Origin: an uncultured Aquimarina sp.
Lineage (GTDB): Bacteria > Bacteroidota > Bacteroidia > Flavobacteriales > Flavobacteriaceae
Length of the DNA: 64,000 bases
NCBI RefSeq assembly: GCF_947492965.1
Contig: NZ_CANLOZ010000002.1
Span: 558,001 to 622,000, forward strand
Direction of reading: 5' to 3'
The position numbers and the translations under genes are program-made. The notes under the pieces are model-generated. The model was given only the letters and a program-made list of their open reading frames with translations, was not told the origin of the DNA and did no database searches. Shown here piece after piece: positions 26,528 through 34,870 of this stretch (its first letter is position 1; every line of letters starts with the position of its first letter).

Positions 26528-26757
26528 AAATTCCGTCCTAAGAAAATACTACGTCAAAAATGAAGTAAGCGTAGCGTAACATAAAATTCGCAAAATATTA
26601 GAACATAAAATGTATTGATAATAAAATTGATCAGCAGATTGCTTGAACACATACGTACAGCTTCATTTTATGTAGCGGAGTGAACAATATTTTTAGGAGT
26701 ATTTTCTTCAGACTAGCGTTTTTTGGTTCTTTTTTGGGCAATGCAAAAAAGAATGCA
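26528..26757. repeat. Large dispersed element, copy 1
   Basis: About 230 bases from AAATTCCGTCCTAAGAAAAT to GCAATGCAAAAAAGAATGC. It matches, in inverted orientation, the element at 56698-56944 over most of its length (shared blocks include TTACAGCTTCATTTTATGTAG-type and GCGTAACATAAAATTCGC-type segments). The middle is diverged. No reading frame is conserved between copies by eye. Confidence 0.65.
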
Positions 26758-26789
26758 TCTACAAAACTAATTTAAAGAGAACTTGTTTT

Positions 26790-26946
26790 TTGGGCTTCGA
26801 GAGCCTCAGCCCTCATTACGATTTGAACTTTTAGGCGTCACACTGTCCCGATAGCTATCGGGAGTCGAAGTGCTGTCAAAATACAGCCCTCAAACATAAT
26901 TCGAACACTGAGCGAAGTCGAAGGGTGAGCAAAGTCGAAGTGTGAG
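26790..26946. repeat. Cluster of dispersed palindromic repeats
   Basis: Units GGGCTTCGAGAGCCTCAGCC, CCCGATAGCTATCGGGAGTC (a perfect palindrome core) and CACTGAGCGAAGTCGAAGGG, directly upstream of the membrane-protein pair starting at 27058. Confidence 0.7.
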
Positions 26947-27057
26947 TAATACAAAAACAATACTCCCTCCATACTTTATAGAAAAATTATCATTTGATTA
27001 ATGTGTTACGCAACGCATTTTACATACCTTGTTTTTAGAAAGTATAAAAGATCTGAT

Positions 27058-27456
27058 ATGAGCACAAAACAAATGTCTACAGTATTAAGAGCTGCAGCGA
27101 TATACAATCTACTATGGGGAGCTTGGGTGGTATTGTTTCCCAATCATTTTTTTGAATTAGTAGGTATGGAACTCCCGACACATCCTATGATTTGGCAAGG
27201 TATGGGTATGGTAATTGGTGTATATGGTTTGGGCTATTGGTGGGCAGCACAAGATCCAACTACGCATTGGCCTATAGTAATGGTTGGATTTTTAGGTAAA
27301 ATCTTTGGACCGCTAGGATTTCTGTTTAACTACATTACTGGAGAAGTACCTTTGGAATTTTTCTACACGCTGATTACAAATGATTTTATCTGGTGGATTC
27401 CTTTCTTTTTGATTCTTAGAAAAACGCATCAACTGAAAAAAATTAAATGGGTATAA
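27058..27456 (+). CDS. Small hypothetical membrane protein
   Basis: A 132-residue protein read from ATG 27058 (an ATG at 27001 in the same frame would add 19 unlikely residues). About four TM helices; WWAAQDPTTHWPIV and GKIFGPLGFLFNY are the notable loops. The family is seen as uncharacterised membrane proteins in Bacteroidota. It overlaps the next gene by 10 bases, so the two are translationally coupled. Confidence 0.78.
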   Translation: MSTKQMSTVLRAAAIYNLLWGAWVVLFPNHFFELVGMELPTHPMIWQGMGMVIGVYGLGYWWAAQDPTTHWPIVMVGFLGKIFGPLGFLFNYITGEVPLEFFYTLITNDFIWWIPFFLILRKTHQLKKIKWV

Positions 27457-27821
27457 AACAAATTTTATTATATCTACTCTCTGGTTTCTTTTTTATCGCG
27501 GGTATCAATCACTTTGTGCATCCTGACTTTTATTTACCTCTCATCCCAGAGTATTTAGGATATCCTGAAATTATCAATTACAGTAGCGGTGTGGCAGAAG
27601 TCTTATTAGGTATTGGATTATTATTTGCCTATACCCGTAAAGTTTCTGCTTATCTAATCATTGCATTACTAATTGCCTTTATTTCTTCTCATGTATATTT
27701 TATTACAATTGGTAGTTGTGTACCTGATGGTTTATGCGTCCATGAATGGGTTGCTTGGGTACGATTATTAATTATTCATCCTTTGTTTATGGTTTGGGCT
27801 TGGTGTGTGAGGAGATTATGA
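27447..27821 (+). CDS. DoxX-like small membrane protein
   Basis: A 124-residue protein with four TM helices and the DoxX-like pattern FIAGINHFVHPDFYLPLIPEY and GVAEVLLGIGLLF. Two cysteines lie in the last periplasmic loop (SCVPDGLC). DoxX-family proteins associate with membrane oxidoreductases or quinone metabolism; a specific role here is not shown. Overlaps the end of the preceding gene. Confidence 0.82.
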   Translation: MGIKQILLYLLSGFFFIAGINHFVHPDFYLPLIPEYLGYPEIINYSSGVAEVLLGIGLLFAYTRKVSAYLIIALLIAFISSHVYFITIGSCVPDGLCVHEWVAWVRLLIIHPLFMVWAWCVRRL

Positions 27822-27896
27822 TTAATTTCAAGATTTCTACTAAATGAAACAAAACTATTAATGATAAATATGCGCTTATGATAAATCACCTGTCTG

Positions 27897-28781
27897 TCAT
27901 TCTTTCAGTACATATTTTCGAATAATATTTTGTTTTGCTCGATACAATTCTTTTCCACTTACCGGATGAGTTCCACCTCTAGTAAAAAACTCAATAGTGT
28001 TATTTGTCTTTGAATACCAAAATAACGGTTCACCATCTTTAAAAAAGGTCATTGTCGAGTCTAGTTCTATCTTTCTAAAATTATCAACCCAATCTTGATT
28101 ATACTTGAGGGTAACTCCATTTTCACCACATTCAGTTTTCTCATAATGATCTACAGACCAAGCCATGCACTTTCCATTATCTTGTATCCAATTTATACCA
28201 AAGTATAATGCAATCACAGATGATATTGTAATAGAGATCGTTACGATTATTTTTCTACTCCAATTACTACCTTTATCTTCTTTTTCTATTTTACCATTAG
28301 GATTCATATTGATCTCATCCGTTGTAGCATCTTCGGTATATGGTTCTGATTCTGTTATTGATAAATTATTTTTTTGTTTTAGAGACATAATATCCAAATT
28401 CTGATCATCGATACTAAGCTCTATTTTCTGGAACTTAGCAAATGGTCTTATTGGAAAATCGACTAGTAAAGCAATAAGATTTAATCTTGGTGTATTCGAA
28501 GAGTTGGATTTTTCCTTTAAAAAATCAGAAACAGCTTTTAGTTTTCCTAGTTTATATTGCTCAATTTCGTTTGCTCCATTTTCATTCTCACTAAAACCGA
28601 AAAAAGTCCTTATTATTTCTTTATCTGCCTTATTTAGCTCTTCTTTATATAGTTGCAAACAAGCATCTCTAATCTGTGAAGGTTTTGGGTTTGACAAATA
28701 GCCTTTCAACTTACCTCCATTATTTTCTTTATATCGGACTAAAATATGTGCACTGTATTCTTCAATTGTATTATATCCCAT
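27897..28781 (-). CDS. Hypothetical single-pass membrane protein
   Basis: A 294-residue protein with an N-terminal helical region (residues 1-130, including DACLQLYKEELNKADKEII), a low-complexity acidic linker (140-175), one TM helix (about 178-197) and a C-terminal extracytoplasmic part of about 95 residues. The type II membrane layout suggests a cytoplasmic N-terminal adaptor joined to a periplasmic sensor or effector. I do not recognise the family. Monocistronic. Confidence 0.7.
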   Translation of the reverse strand: MGYNTIEEYSAHILVRYKENNGGKLKGYLSNPKPSQIRDACLQLYKEELNKADKEIIRTFFGFSENENGANEIEQYKLGKLKAVSDFLKEKSNSSNTPRLNLIALLVDFPIRPFAKFQKIELSIDDQNLDIMSLKQKNNLSITESEPYTEDATTDEINMNPNGKIEKEDKGSNWSRKIIVTISITISSVIALYFGINWIQDNGKCMAWSVDHYEKTECGENGVTLKYNQDWVDNFRKIELDSTMTFFKDGEPLFWYSKTNNTIEFFTRGGTHPVSGKELYRAKQNIIRKYVLKE

Positions 28782-29141
28782 ACTTTAAAAATTAGAATTT
28801 ATAAGAATTCAAAAGAACTTAGCGGAATGATCGGAATAATCGGAATCCTCTATTATCAGTGGGGTAAAACAGCTATATCTTGCAAAAGAATTTGGATCAA
28901 GTCATGATGAGCTATCAAGACAAATGTATACAAACTAATTCAAAACTGGAAATGATAAGATAGGATCTGGGAGTTGATCCGAGAAGTACAACAAGCTTTT
29001 CTGTCTAACTATTTCCAAACATACTTCTCAAAAATAGGAAGAGGCCTCTTCTGAATTTAAATGAGTTGCTGATTGGCAATTATCCTCTGAGCTAAAACCT
29101 CAGACAGCAACCGCTATGTCAAATTTTAAAATTCAGAAACC
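28782..29141. other. Intergenic region with small hairpins and a possible gene scrap
   Basis: A 360-base gap. It contains GAAGAGGCCTCTTC (a perfect palindrome near 29038), a CTGAG/CTCAG stem near 29088, and a short plus-strand frame around 28860-28940 that reads KQLYLAKEFGSSHDELSRQM before a stop, possibly a gene remnant. Nothing firmer is seen. Confidence 0.4.
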
Positions 29142-29291
29142 ATGCGTAAAGCACTTTTAATATTAGGAATTACATTGTTTAACATGTCATTATTCTCTTG
29201 TACAACCTCAGATTTAGCAGAAGAAATCGCTATTGAAGAACTTGCTACCGAAGGGGAAGATGGTCAACTAGAAGAAGAGAATGATGATTAA
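29142..29291 (+). CDS. Very small acidic lipoprotein
   Basis: A 49-residue ORF starting MRKALLILGITLFNMSLFSC, with a clean lipoprotein signal (lipobox LFSC, Cys20), then an acidic tail rich in Glu/Asp ending EEENDD. A strong intrinsic terminator follows 26 bases later, which supports it being a real monocistronic gene. Function unknown. Confidence 0.7.
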   Translation: MRKALLILGITLFNMSLFSCTTSDLAEEIAIEELATEGEDGQLEEENDD

Positions 29292-29315
29292 TCATAATTT
29301 ATAGTTTAGTTTACT

Positions 29316-29346
29316 AAAGCCACACATCATTTGTGTGGCTTTTTTT
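29316..29346 (+). terminator. Intrinsic terminator
   Basis: AGCCACACA (29318-29326) pairs with TGTGTGGCT (29332-29340) around a 5-base loop, followed by TTTTTT. It separates the 49-aa lipoprotein from the sensor kinase that starts at 29361. Confidence 0.88.
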
Positions 29347-29360
29347 AGTACTTTAGAACT

Positions 29361-31322
29361 ATGAATTTTAAAATATTTAGTTTTTTATTTATTTTTATTT
29401 TCCTCTTAATTTTCGGGTGTTCTCGAACTAAAACATCTTTTGAAAACACCAAAAATTCTCAATATAATGACACTATAATTTCCCTATACAAACTAGGAAA
29501 AGAGAAGAAATTACCATTCACACAACGTTTGGATTATTTAAATAAAGCATTATCAATTTCCAATGAACACAAAAAAGATAGTATCTTTCTAATTGACATT
29601 TACTCTCTCAAGAACGCAATATTCTCACAAACAGAATTTACGGATAGTACTTTATTTTATGCAAAAAGAATGCTTAAACTTTCTTTGATAAAAAAAGATA
29701 CATCAAAAATTGGCAAAGCTTATTTTAAACTAGGAAGCTATCATAAAGATCAATCAGAATTTGATAGTCTTTACTTCTATTTTGATCTATCAAAAAAAAT
29801 GTTCCTTTCCCAGAATGATAGCTCTCAAGTAGGAAAAAGAATAACATCCATGTCAAGAGTTTTACTTGATGATAATGACTATTATGAAGCAGAGACAAGT
29901 GCACTCGAAGCTCTAAGTTATTTAACTCAGAACGATAGTTTATATAGACCACGGGTGTATAACACATTAGGTATTAGCTTAAGAGAGCAAGGTGAATTTG
30001 AAAAATCATTAATTTTTCATGACAGCGCAATAAATAATACCAAAAGTAGTAAAGACCGAGTTGAGTTTATAAATACGAAATGTGTTACACTAAAAGAAGT
30101 AAAAAAGTATGATCAGGCTATAAAACTGTACACTGTTTTACTTCAAGATCCTATCGTCAAAAAAAAGGAAAAATTGTATAATAGGATATTCGACAATTTA
30201 ACTTATACCAAATGGCTGGCTAATAATGAATTAGAAATTGAAGCTGATTTACTAAACTCAATAAATATTAGAAAATCCATTAAAGATATTCCTGGCTTAA
30301 TAGCAAGTAACGAGCATTTAATGAATTATTATTCGAAAACAAACATTCAAAAAGCCAAAAAGCACGCACTTGAACTATATAGGTTAACTATTCAACAAAA
30401 TAATGTGAATGACAGACTTAAAGCGTTATTGTTCTTAAAAAATCACTCCAATTTAGAACTTTCAAAAAAATACGCTGATTTATACATAAAAATATCGGAT
30501 AGTGTGAATAATGCAAAAGAAGCTTCAAGAAAAAAATATGCAATAATGCGTTATGACTCAAGAAAAGATAGAGAAACGGCATTAAAACTTGAAGTAGAAA
30601 ACGCTGAAAAAGAATTACTTCTTCAGAAAAAAGAAAATCAAAACATCCTATATGCAGGAAGTGGACTAATAATTCTTATGGCGTTTGTTTTTACATTCTT
30701 CTACTTAAGAACAAAACACCGAAAAGAAAAAATCATGGAACGCCACACCACCGAAAAAAGACTTTCCAAAAAACTACACGATGAAGTCGGTAACGATGTA
30801 TTCTATTTAATGTCTCAATTACAACAAGAAACTCATCGCTCTGCAAATTCTGCTAATAATGAGATCATTCATGGATTAGATGCTGTATATAATAAAGTGC
30901 GAGATTTTTCTAGAGATCATAAAATTGAAACTGGTCCTGAATATGGTGACGAACTATTATCACTTTTGAATTCTTATGGTAATCGGAATATCAAAGTTTT
31001 TACCAATACCCAGGAAGATGATTTTTGGACAACAGTCACTAACTATAAAAAAGTAGAACTTTATTGGATACTGAAAGAACTGTTGACCAATATGAAAAAG
31101 CATAGTCAAGCGAATATAGTATCCGTTAGTATCACCAAGGAGAAAAAGAATATTATCGTAAAATATACTGATAATGGTATTGGTATGGATTTTAATGCTA
31201 CTCAAAAGCACAAAAATGGGCTTCACAATGTGGAAAACCGCATTAAAGATATGAAAGGAACCATTACATTTGAAACCAAACCGCAAGAAGGTTTTAAAGC
31301 TATTATTGAATTCGCCCCATAA
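29361..31322 (+). CDS. TPR-containing sensor histidine kinase (NarL/HisKA_3-like)
   Basis: A 653-residue hybrid-free sensor. The N-terminus has a lipoprotein-like signal (LIFGC, Cys20), followed by a periplasmic TPR array to about residue 400 (for example YYEAETSALEALSYL, EFEKSLIFHDSAIN). Then come a coiled coil, one TM helix (about 430-449) and a cytoplasmic kinase. The phosphoacceptor is His473 in RLSKKLHDEVGNDVFYLM; the ATPase part shows ELLTNMKKHSQANIV, DNGIGMD and KNGLHNVENRI. This architecture is typical of Bacteroidota. It is followed 10 bases later by its response regulator. Confidence 0.92.
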   Translation: MNFKIFSFLFIFIFLLIFGCSRTKTSFENTKNSQYNDTIISLYKLGKEKKLPFTQRLDYLNKALSISNEHKKDSIFLIDIYSLKNAIFSQTEFTDSTLFYAKRMLKLSLIKKDTSKIGKAYFKLGSYHKDQSEFDSLYFYFDLSKKMFLSQNDSSQVGKRITSMSRVLLDDNDYYEAETSALEALSYLTQNDSLYRPRVYNTLGISLREQGEFEKSLIFHDSAINNTKSSKDRVEFINTKCVTLKEVKKYDQAIKLYTVLLQDPIVKKKEKLYNRIFDNLTYTKWLANNELEIEADLLNSINIRKSIKDIPGLIASNEHLMNYYSKTNIQKAKKHALELYRLTIQQNNVNDRLKALLFLKNHSNLELSKKYADLYIKISDSVNNAKEASRKKYAIMRYDSRKDRETALKLEVENAEKELLLQKKENQNILYAGSGLIILMAFVFTFFYLRTKHRKEKIMERHTTEKRLSKKLHDEVGNDVFYLMSQLQQETHRSANSANNEIIHGLDAVYNKVRDFSRDHKIETGPEYGDELLSLLNSYGNRNIKVFTNTQEDDFWTTVTNYKKVELYWILKELLTNMKKHSQANIVSVSITKEKKNIIVKYTDNGIGMDFNATQKHKNGLHNVENRIKDMKGTITFETKPQEGFKAIIEFAP

Positions 31323-31332
31323 TACCAAAACT

Positions 31333-32004
31333 ATGTTTAAGAGAATTATTATTGCAGAGGATATTGACAGTGAAAATTTGGGTATAGTTTCGTCCATCAA
31401 TGCACTTACTCAAACAGAAGCTGAAACCAACCAATCTTGTGATAAGACCTTATCAAGAATCAAAGAAGCGATCATCAAAGAACAACCTTATGACTTATTG
31501 ATTAGTGATCTCTCCTTTAATCTAGATACTCGAATATCTCATAACATTACAACTGGAAAAGAATTGATCCATCAGGTAAAAAATATCCAACCAGATATTA
31601 AGGTCATTGTCTTTAGCGGTGAAGATAAACCTGCTATTATCAAGTCTCTTTTCGACAGTTATAACATTAATGGATATGTTTGCAAAGGCCTTTATGGATT
31701 ATCCGAATTAAAAAAAGCCATTTCACAAGTGTATCTTGGAAATACCTGCACTTGTCCGGTATCTAAACATGCATTGCACCAAAGTAATGTTACACAATTA
31801 GATCCTTATGAGGTTCAATTGCTAAAACTGTTGGCAAATGGTTATAAGCAAGACGAAATCAGTCTTCACTTTATAGAAAAAGGTATCGAACCTAATAGTA
31901 AGCGATCTATTGAAGACAAAATCCGAAAACTACGCCAGGACTTTGATGCCAAAACCACTATCCAATTAATCCATTTGGTGGATGGAATGGGACTAATTTC
32001 CTAA
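31333..32004 (+). CDS. Response regulator, NarL/LuxR-like
   Basis: A 223-residue regulator read from ATG 31333. An in-frame upstream start at 31270 would overlap the kinase gene and disturb the receiver N-terminus MFKRIIIAEDIDSENLG. Phosphoacceptor Asp59 lies in DLLISDLSFN, and the conserved Lys is in YVCKGLYGL. The C-terminal HTH region includes YEVQLLKLLANGYKQDEIS, where the helix-turn-helix resembles LuxR-type domains with an insertion. It is the natural candidate to bind the palindromes at 32018 and 33456, just downstream. Confidence 0.9.
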   Translation: MFKRIIIAEDIDSENLGIVSSINALTQTEAETNQSCDKTLSRIKEAIIKEQPYDLLISDLSFNLDTRISHNITTGKELIHQVKNIQPDIKVIVFSGEDKPAIIKSLFDSYNINGYVCKGLYGLSELKKAISQVYLGNTCTCPVSKHALHQSNVTQLDPYEVQLLKLLANGYKQDEISLHFIEKGIEPNSKRSIEDKIRKLRQDFDAKTTIQLIHLVDGMGLIS

Positions 32005-32017
32005 ATTTTCTATCCTT

Positions 32018-32061
32018 TGTGGGAAACCACATAGAGTTCTACTCTTAAGAATTTAGGTTTG
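32018..32061 (+). promoter_or_regulatory. Palindrome-controlled promoter of the DUF2130 gene
   Basis: The 14-bp palindrome TGTGGGAAACCACA (32018-32031), a 22-base spacer, then the -7 box TAGGTTTG (32054-32061); the ATG is at 32079. No TTTG is present at the -33 position, as expected of an activator-dependent promoter. The same arrangement with identical spacing precedes the gene at 33526. Confidence 0.7.
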
Positions 32062-32078
32062 TAAAAACCAAAATTAAA

Positions 32079-33344
32079 ATGAGTACAGAGATAAATATAA
32101 TTTGCCCAGATTGTGGAAAGGAAATTAATGTAGATGAAATTCTATATCACAAATTAGAAGAAGACATCAAAAAGAAATACCAATCTAAAATTTCCGCAGC
32201 TAGAAAAGAATTGGAGCAACAAGAAGAAAAATTAAAAGTAAAAGGTATTGCGCTTGAGCAAAAGGAAAAGAAAATTTCTGAAACCATAGAAAGTCAGTTA
32301 AAAGAAAAGCTATTAGTCCAAAAGAAAGAAATAACAAATAAAATCAAATTTGATCTAGAGCGTGAAAATGAAGAAAAATATAAATCACTACAATCAGAAT
32401 TAACTGAAAAATCCGAAAAACTTATAGAATTAAATCAAGCTAAATCTCAAGTTGAAAAACTCAAACGTGAAAAAAATGAATTACGTCAAGAAATAGAGCT
32501 TGAAAATCAAAAGAAATTGACAGAAATTCTACAAGAACAACAAATCAAAATCGCTAAGCGAGAAGCAGATAAAAATGAGCTAAAAGTTTCGGAAAAAGAA
32601 ATGATAATTAAGCAACTGAAAGAACAACTTTCAGAAGCCCAAAGAAAAGCTGAACAAGGTTCCATACAATTACAAGGAGAAATACAAGAATTAAGTATAG
32701 AAGCATGGTTAAAGAAAAACTTTCTGTTAGACGAAATTGAAGAAATCAAAAAGGGGCAACGTGGTGCTGATTGCCTCCAAATAATAAAAACAAGAACTAA
32801 TGCTAATTGTGGTTCTATCTATTATGAAAGCAAAAGAACCAAAGAATTTCAATCGAGTTGGATTGAAAAATTTAGAAATGATATGCGTGAGCAAAATGCC
32901 AATATTGGAGTACTTGTAACCAATGCTATGCCCAAAAACATGGAAAGAATGGGATTACTAGAAGGAGTTTGGGTTTGTACATATCAAGAGTTTAAGGGAC
33001 TCTGTTTGGTTCTTCGAGAGAATATAATTACCCTATCAAATGCGATTGCAAGTCAAGAGAATAAAGGCGATAAAATGGTTATGCTCTATAATTTCTTAAC
33101 CAGCAATGAATTCAAATTACAAATAGAAGCTATTGTTGAAGGTTTTACTCAAATGCAAACTGATTTAGAAAGAGAAAAACGTTCAATTCAAGGGCATTGG
33201 AAAAAAAGAGAAAAGCAAATAGATAAAGTACTTTTGAATACTAATTACATGTACAGTTCAATTAAAGGGATTGCAGGAAATGCTATACAAACGATTCCCC
33301 AACTTGAACTTCCTAAAACCGAAAATGATAATTCAGAAGAATAA
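32079..33344 (+). CDS. DUF2130 coiled-coil protein
   Basis: A 421-residue protein. An N-terminal two-cysteine knuckle ICPDCGKEI resembles half a zinc ribbon. A long Glu/Lys-rich coiled coil spans about 25-215. The DUF2130 domain follows, with GQRGADCLQIIKTRT, GSIYYESKRTKEF and IGVLVTNAMPK; its D...E-x-K pattern is that of restriction-endonuclease-like folds. The C-terminus is again helical. Family function is unknown; a DNA-related or structural role is suggested. First gene of the palindrome-controlled set, 74 bases after the response regulator. Confidence 0.88.
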   Translation: MSTEINIICPDCGKEINVDEILYHKLEEDIKKKYQSKISAARKELEQQEEKLKVKGIALEQKEKKISETIESQLKEKLLVQKKEITNKIKFDLERENEEKYKSLQSELTEKSEKLIELNQAKSQVEKLKREKNELRQEIELENQKKLTEILQEQQIKIAKREADKNELKVSEKEMIIKQLKEQLSEAQRKAEQGSIQLQGEIQELSIEAWLKKNFLLDEIEEIKKGQRGADCLQIIKTRTNANCGSIYYESKRTKEFQSSWIEKFRNDMREQNANIGVLVTNAMPKNMERMGLLEGVWVCTYQEFKGLCLVLRENIITLSNAIASQENKGDKMVMLYNFLTSNEFKLQIEAIVEGFTQMQTDLEREKRSIQGHWKKREKQIDKVLLNTNYMYSSIKGIAGNAIQTIPQLELPKTENDNSEE

Positions 33345-33455
33345 AATATTACAATTGGAATCAAACATAAAGCTTGTTATGGGGTAACGAGCTCTTATTG
33401 TAGATCTGTTAAGCTTTAAACTTGGCAGGTTTTTTTGTTATAAAACGAATGTCAT

Positions 33456-33499
33456 TGTGGAAAACCACAAGGAATTGATTTTGAATACTGGTAAGTTTG
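33456..33499 (+). promoter_or_regulatory. Palindrome-controlled promoter of the small-protein operon
   Basis: TGTGGAAAACCACA (33456-33469), 22 bases, then TAAGTTTG (33492-33499) and the ATG at 33526. It differs from the copy at 32018 by one base in the palindrome centre and keeps the spacing to the -7 box exactly. A weak hairpin (33371-33393) and a T-run just upstream may end the DUF2130 transcript. Confidence 0.7.
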
Positions 33500-33525
33500 A
33501 AGAATATTAATTAATAAAATCTATT

Positions 33526-33735
33526 ATGGAATTTAAAGTAGTTCATTTTGAAAGAAGTAAGGACGTAGCAGCAGAATTACAAAATATCATTAATGCCCAA
33601 CATTCGTATGGTTGGGAATATGTAAATCATCAATATAGCGATAAACTAATCCCTGGGAATCAAGGATGTTTCGGTCTAGGAGCTAGACCTGATATGGTTT
33701 CTCACGTAGGTCTTGTAATATTTAAAAAACCATGA
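33526..33735 (+). CDS. Small DUF4177-like protein
   Basis: A 69-residue protein, MEFKVVHFERSKDVAAELQN onward. The beta-alpha-beta pattern with QHSYGWEYVNHQY recalls DUF4177-type proteins, though the match is weak. No signal or TM. First gene of the second palindrome-controlled unit; its stop overlaps the next start by 4 bases. Confidence 0.7.
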   Translation: MEFKVVHFERSKDVAAELQNIINAQHSYGWEYVNHQYSDKLIPGNQGCFGLGARPDMVSHVGLVIFKKP

Positions 33736-34016
33736 TGAAATTCTTACTTCTATTTGCTATAAAGTTATACTGGTTTTTAATTCCTAAAACTAAAAGACGG
33801 CGTTGCATTTTTAGAAAATCGTGCTCAAACTATGTATATGAAAAAACTTGTGAAAAAGGTCTCATTTCAGGATTAAAAGTATTACGATATAGATATCTGA
33901 ATTGCAGAAGCGGTTTCATCATTTTTGATCATCCTTTAAATAATGAAAAACTAATGTTATTACCTAATCAAAAAATTATAGAAGAAAAAGAAATAGCTGA
34001 AAGGTTAATTTCATAA
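33732..34016 (+). CDS. YidD-like membrane protein insertion factor
   Basis: A 94-residue protein with an N-terminal hydrophobic helix (LLLFAIKLYWFLIP) and the YidD/DUF37 core CIFRKSCSNYVYEKTCEKGL, in which the C-x-F...C-S-x-Y pattern and the following G-L-K-V-L-R-Y-R block are conserved. YidD helps Sec/YidC-dependent membrane insertion. This copy is divergent (CIFRKSCSNY in place of CRFxPTCSxY) and lacks rpmH/rnpA/yidC neighbours, so it is probably a specialised paralogue serving the small membrane proteins of this operon. Confidence 0.78.
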   Translation: MMKFLLLFAIKLYWFLIPKTKRRRCIFRKSCSNYVYEKTCEKGLISGLKVLRYRYLNCRSGFIIFDHPLNNEKLMLLPNQKIIEEKEIAERLIS

Positions 34017-34075
34017 AACTAACAAGTTGATTTAAAAAAACAATATAGGAAACCTTTAAAATAGTAGTTAGGAAT

Positions 34076-34327
34076 ATGGGCTTTAAATACAGAAAACGAA
34101 TAAAACTAGGAAAAGGTTTAGGAATCAATATTAGTAAATCTGGAGTAACTCCTAGTTACAGAAACAAAAGAGGATCCCTAAGTTCTAAAGGGTATTCCAT
34201 TAGAACTGGAATTCCAGGATTATCCTATCGCAAAACTTTTAAAAAATCAAAAGGAGGTGGATGTCTTGTATCCTTAATACTATTAGCAACCTCTGGTGCT
34301 TTCATTATTTGTTTAATAACTAACTAA
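34076..34327 (+). CDS. DUF4236-domain membrane protein
   Basis: An 83-residue protein. The N-terminal DUF4236 domain (MGFKYRKRIKLGKGLGINIS, GIPGLSYRKTF) is followed by a Gly/Lys linker and a C-terminal TM helix (about 60-82). DUF4236 domains are common at the N-termini of small or modular proteins and their role is unknown. 59 bases after the YidD-like gene and 11 before the next. Confidence 0.85.
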   Translation: MGFKYRKRIKLGKGLGINISKSGVTPSYRNKRGSLSSKGYSIRTGIPGLSYRKTFKKSKGGGCLVSLILLATSGAFIICLITN

Positions 34328-34338
34328 TACACATAAAT

Positions 34339-34689
34339 ATGCAACATATAAAGACTTTATTTTACACGCTCCTAATGCTAATGCTCACTTTATTATTCAA
34401 CTCTTGTTCTGAATCCGAAACAGAACTAGATACATCATCTGATTGTAGGGATACCAACTGCGCAAATTATACTTCTCAAGCAGCCGCTCAAGCTGCATTT
34501 GATGCTGATCCAGAATGTAGAAATGATTTGGATAGAGATGGCGATAGAATAGCTTGTGAAGAACCAGGCAATAGCATAAGAACTTGTGCCTCGACAACTA
34601 ATTGCGGTTGTTCGAACAAACCTAAATCTCAATGCGAAAGTGACCCATGCTGTAAATGGATAGTTGGAACTGGTTGTAAGTGTAGTTAA
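34339..34689 (+). CDS. Lipoprotein with excalibur-type calcium motif and Cys-rich tail
   Basis: A 116-residue lipoprotein (lipobox LLFNSC at about residue 23). The middle carries an excalibur motif: CANYTSQAAAQAAFDADPEC then DLDRDGDRIACE, where the D-x-D-x-D-G loop binds Ca2+. The C-terminal 30 residues hold many cysteines (NCGCSNK, ESDPCCKW, GCKCS) and are probably disulfide-bonded. Excalibur domains often accompany secreted nucleases, and one lies at the end of this operon. Confidence 0.85.
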   Translation: MQHIKTLFYTLLMLMLTLLFNSCSESETELDTSSDCRDTNCANYTSQAAAQAAFDADPECRNDLDRDGDRIACEEPGNSIRTCASTTNCGCSNKPKSQCESDPCCKWIVGTGCKCS

Positions 34690-34703
34690 TCAAAACAAAC
34701 AAT

Positions 34704-34868
34704 ATGGGATATCGACGAGGATACTATAAAAAAGATGGAACATATGTAAGAGGTCATTATACAAACTCTGGTAAAAGATATTCAAAACCAAATAACAAGA
34801 AAGATAATGGATGTGCCTCTTTAATATTTCTTTTAATAATAATACTAATCATTGCAATAGCAACTTAA
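34704..34868 (+). CDS. 54-residue tail-anchored basic peptide
   Basis: A small ORF, MGYRRGYYKKDGTYVRGHYT onward, basic and Tyr/Gly-rich in its first 36 residues. A single C-terminal TM helix (CASLIFLLIIILIIAIAT) follows. YKKDGTYVRGHY is a motif seen in short bacterial proteins of unknown role. It sits 14 bases after the previous gene and 2 bases before the next, with no room for other genes, so it is very likely translated. Confidence 0.78.
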   Translation: MGYRRGYYKKDGTYVRGHYTNSGKRYSKPNNKKDNGCASLIFLLIIILIIAIAT

Positions 34869-34870
34869 TT

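Larger units (their letters stand above)
25606..27057. other. 1.4-kb gene-free tract with hairpins and repeats
   Basis: No convincing gene. The tract holds, in order: a structured segment at 25792-25915, a triple short palindrome at 26003-26086, repeat-family clusters at 26216-26520 and 26790-26946, and one copy of a larger dispersed element at 26528-26757. Parts are annotated separately. Confidence 0.6.

Noticed and set aside
29316..29346. CCACACA/TGTGTGG as another copy of the regulator palindrome
   Set aside because: Loop and sequence differ from TGTGG(R)AAACCACA and it is followed by T6, so it is a terminator.
30960..31400. A 146-codon minus-strand frame
   Set aside because: It is a shadow of the sensor kinase catalytic domain, whose motifs are clear on the plus strand.
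34811..34870. Upstream extension of the TerB-like gene to an ATG at 34811
   Set aside because: It would overlap the 54-aa gene in another frame; ATG 34871 starts exactly after that gene's stop.
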